Part shown: positions 16,072 to 22,963 of the stretch, in pieces
How positions within the stretch are numbered: position 1 is the stretch's first letter
Layout: each line of letters starts with the position of its first letter
Assembly: GCF_013408245.1 (NCBI RefSeq)
Contig: NZ_JACBYS010000008.1
Location: forward strand, 1-64,000
Length of the DNA stretch: 64,000 bases
DNA from: Duganella sp. 1224
Lineage (GTDB): Bacteria > Pseudomonadota > Gammaproteobacteria > Burkholderiales > Burkholderiaceae_D
Direction: 5' to 3'
Notes under the pieces: model-generated
Told to the model about the DNA's origin: nothing
Database searches by the model: none
The model's input: only the letters and a program-made list of their open reading frames with translations
Translations under genes and position numbers: made by a program

Positions 16072-16983
16072 ATGCAACCGAATGACCTGAAAAAAATCCT
16101 TTCCTCCGGCCTGCTGTCGTTCCCGGTCACCGACTTCGACGCCGAAGGCAACTTCCGCAAGTCGACCTACATTGAACGTCTGGAATGGCTGGCCCCGTAC
16201 GGCGCCAGCGCGCTGTTCGCCGCCGGCGGCACCGGCGAGTTCTTCTCTCTGACCCCGCAGGAATACCCGGAAATCATCAAGACCGCGGTTGACACCTGCC
16301 GTGGCCAGGTGCCGATCCTGGCCGGCGTCGGCGGCCCGACCCGCGTGGCCGCCGCTTACGCCAAGGAAGCCGAGAAGGCCGGCGCGCAAGGCCTGCTGCT
16401 GCTGCCGCACTACCTGACCGAGGCCTCGCAGGACGGCCTGATCGCCCACGTGCAGGAGGTCTGCAAGGCCACCAACCTGGGCGTGGTGGTCTACAACCGC
16501 GCCAACTGCCGCCTGACCCCGAATTCGCTGGCCATCCTGGCCGACCGCTGCCCGAACCTGATCGGCTTCAAGGACGGCATCGGCGACATCGAACTGATGG
16601 TGTCGATCTGGCGCAAGATGGGCGACCGCTTCAGCTACCTGGGCGGCCTGCCGACCGCCGAGGTGTACGCCGCCGCCTACAAGGCGCTGGGCACGCCGGT
16701 GTACTCGTCGGCCGTGTTCAACTTCATGCCGAAACTGGCGATGGACTTCTACCACGCGGTGGCCTCGGACAACCACGCCGAACAAAACCGCATGATCGAC
16801 GAGTTCTTCCTGCCTTACCTGGAGATCCGCAACCGCAAGGCCGGCTACGCCGTGTCGATCGTCAAGGCCGGCGCCAAGCTGGCCGGCCACGACGCCGGTC
16901 CGGTGCGCGCGCCGCTGACCGACCTGACCGCCGAAGAAGTGGACGCACTGCACAAGCTGATGCTCAAGCAAGGCGCGCAGTAA
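16072..16983 (+). CDS. kdgD: 5-dehydro-4-deoxyglucarate dehydratase
   Basis: A 303-residue DapA-family TIM-barrel lyase. The Schiff-base lysine is Lys167 in NLIGFKDGIGD, with the partner tyrosine at 141 (VVVYNRAN) and the KdgD-type stretches LEWLAPYGASALFAAGGTGE and LGGLPTAEVYAAAYKALG. The enzyme dehydrates and decarboxylates 5-keto-4-deoxyglucarate to 2-oxoglutarate semialdehyde, the substrate of the next gene. The ATG at 16072 is 6 bp after GGAG; a TTG at 16060 is less likely. The resemblance to known KdgD proteins runs through the whole length, which argues against an arabinonate-pathway homologue. Confidence 0.93.
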   Translation: MQPNDLKKILSSGLLSFPVTDFDAEGNFRKSTYIERLEWLAPYGASALFAAGGTGEFFSLTPQEYPEIIKTAVDTCRGQVPILAGVGGPTRVAAAYAKEAEKAGAQGLLLLPHYLTEASQDGLIAHVQEVCKATNLGVVVYNRANCRLTPNSLAILADRCPNLIGFKDGIGDIELMVSIWRKMGDRFSYLGGLPTAEVYAAAYKALGTPVYSSAVFNFMPKLAMDFYHAVASDNHAEQNRMIDEFFLPYLEIRNRKAGYAVSIVKAGAKLAGHDAGPVRAPLTDLTAEEVDALHKLMLKQGAQ

Positions 16984-17014
16984 TCGTTTAATCTGTGGCA
17001 AAATAAGCAAAATC

Positions 17015-17039
17015 AAAGCGCGGCTTCGTCCGCGCTTTT
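17015..17039 (+). terminator. Hairpin with short T-run after kdgD
   Basis: AAAGCGCGG (17015-17023) pairs with CCGCGCTTT (17030-17038) around a 6-nt loop, ending in four T. It could terminate part of the kdgD transcript, or partially attenuate expression of the dehydrogenase 20 bp downstream. Confidence 0.55.
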
Positions 17040-17058
17040 CACACATTAAGGAGTCACC

Positions 17059-18636
17059 ATGCAAGTAGTTGGCGAAATGATTATCGGCCGCGACGCGGTC
17101 CTGGGCAAAGAAGGCACCGTCAAGGCGGTCGATCCATCGCGCAACGTGGAAATCGAACCCGCGTTCGGCCTGGCCGGCGCTGCCGACCTGCAACGCGCGG
17201 CCGAACTGGCCAACGCCGCCTTCGACACCTACCGCGCCACCGGCCTGGAAGCGCGCGCCAAGTTCCTGGAAACCATCGCCGACCGCATCATGGATCTGGG
17301 CCCGGCCCTGATCGAGCGCGCGATGCAGGAAACCGGCCTGCCACAAGCCCGCCTGGAAGGCGAGCGCGGCCGCACCTGCAACCAGCTGCGCCTGTTCGCC
17401 AAGGTGGTGCGCGACGGCCGCTTCCAGACTGCCACGCTGGACAGCGCGCTGCCGGACCGCGCGCCGGCGCCGCGTCCTGACCTGCGCCTGCGCAAGATCG
17501 GCCTCGGCCCGGTGGCCGTGTTCGGCGCCTCGAACTTCCCGCTGGCGTTCTCGGTGGCCGGTGGCGACACCGCCTCGGCCCTGGCGGCCGGCTGCCCGGT
17601 CATCGTCAAGGCCCACTCGGCCCACCTGGGCACCTCGGAACTGGTCGGCAAGGCCGTGGCCCAGGCCGCCGCCGAGTGCAACATGCCGGAGGGCGTGTTC
17701 TCGATGCTGATCGGCTCGGGCCAGACCATCGGCCAGAACCTGGTGGCGCACCCGTACATCAAGGCCGTGGGCTTCACCGGCTCGCGCGCCGGCGGCATCG
17801 CCCTGATGCACACCGCCGCCGCCCGCAAGGAACCGATCCCGGTGTACGCCGAGATGAGCTCGATCAACCCGGTGTTCCTGCTGCCGGGCGCGCTGGACAA
17901 TCCCAAGCTGCCGCAGGCGTTTGCCGATTCGCTGACCTTGGGCGCCGGCCAGTTCTGCACCAATCCCGGCCTGCTGATCGGCCTGAAGTCGGACAAGCTG
18001 CAAGCCTTCGTGGACGCCGCCGCCGGCACCATCGGCGCCAAGCCGGCGCAGACCATGCTGACCCCGGGCATCCACAAGGCCTACACCAGCGGCGTCAAGG
18101 GCCTGGCGGGCGTGGACGGCGTGAAGCAGGTGGCGATCGGCCAGGCCGGCGACCTGCCGTGCGGCGCGCAGGCCTTCCTGTACCAGGTGGACGCCAAGCG
18201 CTTCCTGACCGACACCGCGCTGGAAGGCGAAATCTTTGGCCCGACCTCGCTGCTGGTGGTCGCTGAAAACGAAGAGGAACTGCTGGCCGTGGCCGAGCAC
18301 CTGGAAGGCCAGTTGACCGGCGCCGTGCACGCCACCGCCGACGACAAGGCGCTGGCCACCAAGCTGCTGCCTATCCTGGAACGCAAGGTCGGCCGCATCC
18401 TGTTCAACGGCTTCGGCACCGGCGTGGAAGTGGCGCATGCCATGGTGCACGGCGGCCCGTTCCCGTCGACCTCGGACAGCCGCACCACCTCGGTGGGCGC
18501 ATCGGCCATCGACCGCTTCCTGCGTCCGGTGTCGTACCAGGACGTGCCGGCCTACCTGCTGCCGGAGTCGCTGCAGGACGCCAACCCGCAGCACATCCCG
18601 CGCGTGGTCAACGGCGATCTGGTCTGGAATGGCTAA
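17059..18636 (+). CDS. 2,5-dioxovalerate (2-oxoglutarate semialdehyde) dehydrogenase
   Basis: A 525-residue aldehyde dehydrogenase of the KGSADH type. The catalytic cysteine is Cys300 in GAGQFCTNPG and the general base Glu265 in YAEMSSINPVF; the cofactor region includes GPVAVFGASNFPLAFSVAGG. It oxidises 2-oxoglutarate semialdehyde to 2-oxoglutarate with NAD(P)+, the last step of oxidative galacturonate breakdown. TAAGGAG precedes the ATG. The stop codon overlaps the start of the SMP-30 gene, showing tight co-translation. Length and motifs match the family; the substrate call rests mostly on the neighbouring kdgD. Confidence 0.92.
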   Translation: MQVVGEMIIGRDAVLGKEGTVKAVDPSRNVEIEPAFGLAGAADLQRAAELANAAFDTYRATGLEARAKFLETIADRIMDLGPALIERAMQETGLPQARLEGERGRTCNQLRLFAKVVRDGRFQTATLDSALPDRAPAPRPDLRLRKIGLGPVAVFGASNFPLAFSVAGGDTASALAAGCPVIVKAHSAHLGTSELVGKAVAQAAAECNMPEGVFSMLIGSGQTIGQNLVAHPYIKAVGFTGSRAGGIALMHTAAARKEPIPVYAEMSSINPVFLLPGALDNPKLPQAFADSLTLGAGQFCTNPGLLIGLKSDKLQAFVDAAAGTIGAKPAQTMLTPGIHKAYTSGVKGLAGVDGVKQVAIGQAGDLPCGAQAFLYQVDAKRFLTDTALEGEIFGPTSLLVVAENEEELLAVAEHLEGQLTGAVHATADDKALATKLLPILERKVGRILFNGFGTGVEVAHAMVHGGPFPSTSDSRTTSVGASAIDRFLRPVSYQDVPAYLLPESLQDANPQHIPRVVNGDLVWNG

Positions 18637-19516
18637 GGTGGAACGCGTCAACGGCGTTTCCTGCACGGTGGGCGAAAGCCCGACGTGGAGCGCGGCGGAA
18701 TCGGCCTGGTACTGGGTGGACATTCCGGCAAAGCGTGTGTGGCGCATGGACGCATCCAGCGGCGCCACCCGCTATTGGGACAACGCCGAGATGGTCGCCT
18801 GCGTGGCGGCCAGGGCGGACGGCGGCCTGATCGCGGGCATGGAGACCGGCATCTTCAGCCTGGCGCTGGGCGAGGCGCAAGCCGCGACCGCGACGAAGCT
18901 GGCGGCGCCGGCCTCCGGCCTCGGTGAGGGCATGCGCTTCAACGACGGCCGCTGCGACCGCCAGGGCCGCTTCTGGGCCGGCACCATGTTCATGGACATG
19001 GGCGCCGCCAGGGCGGTCGGCCAGCTGTATCGCTACGACGCGGCGCGCGGCATTTCGGCGCCGTTCGTGTCCGAACTGCTGACGCAGAACGGCACGGCGT
19101 TCTCGCCGGATGGCCGCACCATGTACCTGTCGGACTCGCATCCGCAGCGGCGCATGGTGTGGGCGTTCGACTACGACATCGCCGATGGCGTGCCCAGCAA
19201 CCGCCGCGTGTTTGCCGACATGACGACTTATGTCGGCCGTCCCGACGGCGCCGCGGTCGATGCCGACGGCTGCTACTGGATCTGCGGTAACGACGGCGGC
19301 TGCGTGCTGCGCTTCACGCCGGACGGCAAGCTGGATCGCCGCATCGACGTGCCGATGCTCAAGCCCTCGATGTGCGCCTTCGGCGGCAAGGATCTGGACA
19401 CGCTGCTGGTTACCTCCATCGTCTCCGGCAAGCCGGAGGACGCGGAGTGGGGCGGGGCGGTGGCGCTGCTGCGGCCAGGCGTCAAGGGCGTTGCCGAAAC
19501 GCCGTTCGGAGCATGA
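18629..19516 (+). CDS. SMP-30/gluconolactonase family lactonase, probable galactarolactonase
   Basis: A 295-residue six-bladed propeller lactonase. The metal ligands expected for SMP-30 are visible: Glu16 in GESPTW, the Asn in MRFNDGRCDRQGRFWAGTM, the Asn in QNGTAFSPDG and the Asp in YLSDSHPQRRM. It would open the galactaro-lactone made by uronate dehydrogenase (32117) to give galactarate for GarD (30430). An aldonolactone such as L-arabinolactone is an alternative substrate, given the GH43 neighbour. The ATG overlaps the dehydrogenase stop by 8 bp, and its own stop overlaps the GH43 start (ATGA). Confidence 0.85.
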   Translation: MAKVERVNGVSCTVGESPTWSAAESAWYWVDIPAKRVWRMDASSGATRYWDNAEMVACVAARADGGLIAGMETGIFSLALGEAQAATATKLAAPASGLGEGMRFNDGRCDRQGRFWAGTMFMDMGAARAVGQLYRYDAARGISAPFVSELLTQNGTAFSPDGRTMYLSDSHPQRRMVWAFDYDIADGVPSNRRVFADMTTYVGRPDGAAVDADGCYWICGNDGGCVLRFTPDGKLDRRIDVPMLKPSMCAFGGKDLDTLLVTSIVSGKPEDAEWGGAVALLRPGVKGVAETPFGA

Positions 19517-21075
19517 TCATGGGGCGGATACTGTTGCGGTGTCTGCCCTTTTTGTTTGCGGCGCTGCTGGCCGCCTGCGCGACCGGGCCGCGCGACTACA
19601 CCAATCCTGTGCTGCACGCCGACTATTCCGATCCGGATGTGATTCGCGTCGGCGACACTTACTACCTGGTGTCGTCCAGCTTCAATAACGCGCCGGGACT
19701 GCCGCTGCTGCAATCGCCGGACCTGGTCAACTGGACGCTGGTCGGCCACGCCCTGCCGCAACTGGTGCCGGCCGAGGTCTACGCCACGCCGCAGCATGGC
19801 AAGGGCGTGTGGGCGCCATGCCTGCGCTACCACGACGGCAAATTCTGGATTTTCTATCCCGACCCCGATGTCGGCATCTACGTGATGACGGCCAGCGCGT
19901 TCGCCGGCCCCTGGTCCGCGCCGCATCTGCTGGTCGCCGGCAAAGGGCTGATCGATCCCACGCCGCTGTGGGACGATGACGGCCAGGCCTACCTGCTGCA
20001 CGCCTGGGCGAAGAGCCGCGCCGGCTTCTCCAACGTGCTGACCTTGCGCCGCATGGCGCCGGACGCCAGCCGCCTGCTGGACGACAAGGGCACGGTCATC
20101 ATCAACGGCGACAAGCTGCCGAAGTACACCACGCTGGAAGGCCCCAAGTTTTACAAGCGTGACGGCTACTACTACATCTTTGCGCCCGCCGGCGGCGTGG
20201 AATCCGGCTGGCAGTCGGTGTTCCGTTCGCGCCGCATCGACGGGCCGTATGAGGATCGCATCGTGCTGGAGCAGGGCCGGTCGGCGGTGAACGGTCCGCA
20301 CCAGGGCGCGTGGGTGCAGACGCCGCAGGGCGAGGACTGGTTCATCCATTTCCAGGACAAGCGCGCCTACGGCCGCGTGGTGCATCTGCAGCCGATGGTA
20401 TGGCGCGACGGCTGGCCGCTGATCGGGCAGGACGTCGGCGGCGCGGCCGGCCAGCCGGTGCTGCGTTATCGCCTGCCGGTGAGCGGCAAGGCCGCCGCCG
20501 CGCCGCCGACGAGTGATGAATTCAACGGCGCGTCGCTCGGCCTGCAGTGGCAGTGGAACGCGAACTGGCAGCCGTCGTGGTACGCGCTGGGCGACGGTCG
20601 CTTGCGCCTGTACGGCCAGCCGCGCACCACCAATCTGTGGGACGTGCCATCGCTGCTGCTGCAAAAACTGCCGGCCGAGACGTTCACGGTCGACACCCGG
20701 TTGGATGCCGCCGGCCTGGCGGAAGCGGGCGTCGCCGGCCTGGTCATGTATGGCGCGGATTACGCCTGGCTGGGCACGCGCCGCAGCGACGGCAAAACCC
20801 AGCTGGCGCTGGTGAGCTGCTACAAGGCCGACGCCAGGTGCCACGAGCAGCAGGAAGCCGGCGTGGAGCTGCCGTCGCCGCAGGTGTGGCTGCGCATACA
20901 GGTGATCGCCGGCGGCGTCACGCAATTCTCGTACAGCGTGGACGGCAGACAGTACACGCCGATCGGCGCGCAATTCACCGCCAGGATGGGCCGCTGGGTC
21001 GGCGCCCAGATGGGCCTCTTCAGCGCCGGCAACGGCGGCCACGCCGACTTCGACTACTTCCGCGTCACCCCGTGA
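19513..21075 (+). CDS. Glycoside hydrolase family 43 lipoprotein
   Basis: A 520-residue lipoprotein (lipobox LLAAC, Cys22) with an N-terminal GH43 five-bladed propeller (about 28-330) and a C-terminal beta-sandwich (about 345-520) of the kind seen in GH43 xylosidase/arabinofuranosidases. The catalytic trio can be placed: base Asp40 (YSDPD), Asp148 (LIDPTPLW) and acid Glu209 (TLEGPKFY). It probably releases xylose or arabinose side chains from pectin-associated polysaccharides in the periplasm or on the outer membrane. The ATG at 19513 overlaps the previous stop. It converges with the GH28 gene, 39 bp apart. The exact sugar is not readable. Confidence 0.88.
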   Translation: MIMGRILLRCLPFLFAALLAACATGPRDYTNPVLHADYSDPDVIRVGDTYYLVSSSFNNAPGLPLLQSPDLVNWTLVGHALPQLVPAEVYATPQHGKGVWAPCLRYHDGKFWIFYPDPDVGIYVMTASAFAGPWSAPHLLVAGKGLIDPTPLWDDDGQAYLLHAWAKSRAGFSNVLTLRRMAPDASRLLDDKGTVIINGDKLPKYTTLEGPKFYKRDGYYYIFAPAGGVESGWQSVFRSRRIDGPYEDRIVLEQGRSAVNGPHQGAWVQTPQGEDWFIHFQDKRAYGRVVHLQPMVWRDGWPLIGQDVGGAAGQPVLRYRLPVSGKAAAAPPTSDEFNGASLGLQWQWNANWQPSWYALGDGRLRLYGQPRTTNLWDVPSLLLQKLPAETFTVDTRLDAAGLAEAGVAGLVMYGADYAWLGTRRSDGKTQLALVSCYKADARCHEQQEAGVELPSPQVWLRIQVIAGGVTQFSYSVDGRQYTPIGAQFTARMGRWVGAQMGLFSAGNGGHADFDYFRVTP

Positions 21076-21114
21076 TCCGTTTGGCGACCGCCGGCAGCGC
21101 GATCGGTGCGCTGC

Positions 21115-22953
21115 TCAAGCCGACAGTACGGCGTTGTGCACCTTGCCGCCGATGGTCACATTCTTCAGCGCCAGGTTCTTGACGTTGTAGAGGAACCAGG
21201 GCGTCGCCGTATTCACCGGCGTGCCGAAATCGCAATCGCTGATCGACACATTCGTCACCGGGAACACCGGCGGCATCGGCTGCGGACCGTTGTAGTCCGA
21301 CGCCACCGGACCAAGGATCACAATCGCCTGGAAGCAGGACGCGGTCTTGCCATCCTTGCTCACATTGCTGGCCTTGATGTTGGAAATCTGGATGTTGTCC
21401 ACCACCGGCGGGCGTATCCGCACGTTGTCGCTGATCGGCGTGTAATCGCAATCGAAGGTGACGATGGCGCCGGCCGCAGTGGCCACCGTCTTCGACTGAA
21501 TCGGCGACCCAGGCAGCGACGCATAGAACGACGGCGAAATCTGCACGCCATTCGGCACCGTGCAATCGCGCACGTAGAAGTTACGCAGGTAGCCGCCGCG
21601 ATTCATATTGGTCTTCATGCGGATGGCGGTATTGAGCGGATTGGTCTTCCAGTTGGCGTTCTCGAACACCAGTTTTTGCGCAAACACGTTCTGGATGCCT
21701 CCCGCCATTTCGCTGCCCAGCGTGACGCCGCCATGGCCGCTGTGCATGATGCAGTTCTGGATGACGATGTTCTGCGACGGGCCATACTGCGTATCCTGAT
21801 CCTTGCCGGCCTTGATGGCGATGCAGTCGTCGCCGGTATCGAAGGTGCAGTCTTCCACCAGCACGTGATCGCAGGCCTCGGGATCGAAGCCGTCGCTGTT
21901 AGGGCCGTGGCTATGCATGTAGACCTTGCGGATCACCAGGTTGCGGCAGTGGACCGGGTGGTGCTGCCAGAACGGCGTGTTCAGCACCTTGTAGCCCTGC
22001 AGCAGAACGTTGGTGCAGCCGATGATCTGGATCATCGGCGCGCGCAGGTAGTGGCCGATGCCGAACACGCGCTTGGACAGCGCCACGCCGGCCTCCGACA
22101 GTGCCGGCAGATACTGCGCGTCGGCGCGCCATTTATCGCCTTCACCCTGAATCAGCAGGCGTTCCGCCTCGGTCAGCGCCGGCGCCACGGTGGCCAGCGA
22201 TTCCGCGTTCAAGGGATTGACCGTGTTTTCCGACATCTTGCCAGCCTTGAAGTTGGGCGTGGTGCCCTGGCCGATGGAGTTGATGGTTTTCTGCTTGCCC
22301 TTCCAGGTCCACCACGAATCGCCGGCATCGTTGAACGGAACGCCGCCCTGGCCGTCGAGGATGGAGGTCCAGTCCTCGCCGGTCAGCGCAATGTTGTTCT
22401 GGCCGTAGGCGTAAATCATCGGCGAGTAGTTCAGGCAATCGTTGCTCTGCCAGCGCGAGATGGTCAGCTTGCCGTTCCTGCCGCAGTCGATGTCGCCGTA
22501 CTTCGCATAGTCGGCCGGATTGTGGCTGAAGTAGACGTGCGCGCCCTTGGCCAGATGCAGATTCACATTCGACAGCAGCACGATCGGGCCCGCGCAGTAC
22601 CAGTCGCCGGCCGGGATCAGCACGCGGCCGCCGCCGGCCGCGTTGCAGGCCTTGATCGCGGCCTTGATGGCGGCGTAGCAGTCGGTGGAACCGGCGGCCG
22701 GCGTGCCCAACTCTTCCTGATCTTCGTGCGACACCCAGGCCTTCACCTTGGTCAGCTTGCACGGCCTGGCGCCGTAGGCGGTGATGTTGAAGTCCTGCTT
22801 GCGGAACGACAGCGGCCTGGAGACGTGATCGATGATCGCCTGCGCCTGCAGCCAGGGATCGGGCGCGGTGGCGGCGAGGGCGGGAAGGCTGAGCGACATG
22901 CCCGCCGCCGGCAGTGCTTTCATCAGGTTGCGGCGTTGGCTGTTGATGGTCAT
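21115..22953 (-). CDS. GH28 polygalacturonase, exported (possible Tat substrate)
   Basis: A 612-residue GH28 right-handed beta-helix. Catalytic residues are intact: Asp354 (PNSDGFDPE), Asp375-Asp376 (TGDDCIAIKAG), His407 (SGHGG) and Arg445-x-Lys447 (IRMKTN). The N-terminus MTINSQRRNLMKALPAAG has a twin-arginine before a hydrophobic stretch, suggesting Tat export. About 100 residues (205-305) are inserted before the catalytic repeats, which suggests an exo-acting or specialised pocket. The ATG at 22953 is preferred over one at 22971 because AAGGA lies just upstream and directly follows the preceding gene's stop. It is the last gene of a CE12 - GH28/CE8 - GH28 operon. It hydrolyses polygalacturonate or oligogalacturonides. 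Confidence 0.9.
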   Translation of the reverse strand: MTINSQRRNLMKALPAAGMSLSLPALAATAPDPWLQAQAIIDHVSRPLSFRKQDFNITAYGARPCKLTKVKAWVSHEDQEELGTPAAGSTDCYAAIKAAIKACNAAGGGRVLIPAGDWYCAGPIVLLSNVNLHLAKGAHVYFSHNPADYAKYGDIDCGRNGKLTISRWQSNDCLNYSPMIYAYGQNNIALTGEDWTSILDGQGGVPFNDAGDSWWTWKGKQKTINSIGQGTTPNFKAGKMSENTVNPLNAESLATVAPALTEAERLLIQGEGDKWRADAQYLPALSEAGVALSKRVFGIGHYLRAPMIQIIGCTNVLLQGYKVLNTPFWQHHPVHCRNLVIRKVYMHSHGPNSDGFDPEACDHVLVEDCTFDTGDDCIAIKAGKDQDTQYGPSQNIVIQNCIMHSGHGGVTLGSEMAGGIQNVFAQKLVFENANWKTNPLNTAIRMKTNMNRGGYLRNFYVRDCTVPNGVQISPSFYASLPGSPIQSKTVATAAGAIVTFDCDYTPISDNVRIRPPVVDNIQISNIKASNVSKDGKTASCFQAIVILGPVASDYNGPQPMPPVFPVTNVSISDCDFGTPVNTATPWFLYNVKNLALKNVTIGGKVHNAVLSA

Positions 22954-22963
22954 GCTGTGATCC

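Noticed and set aside
16054..18768. 904-codon open frame antisense to kdgD and the semialdehyde dehydrogenase
   Set aside because: It is a shadow of two well-identified genes in high-GC DNA; its product is Arg/Gly/His/Gln-rich with no recognisable domain.
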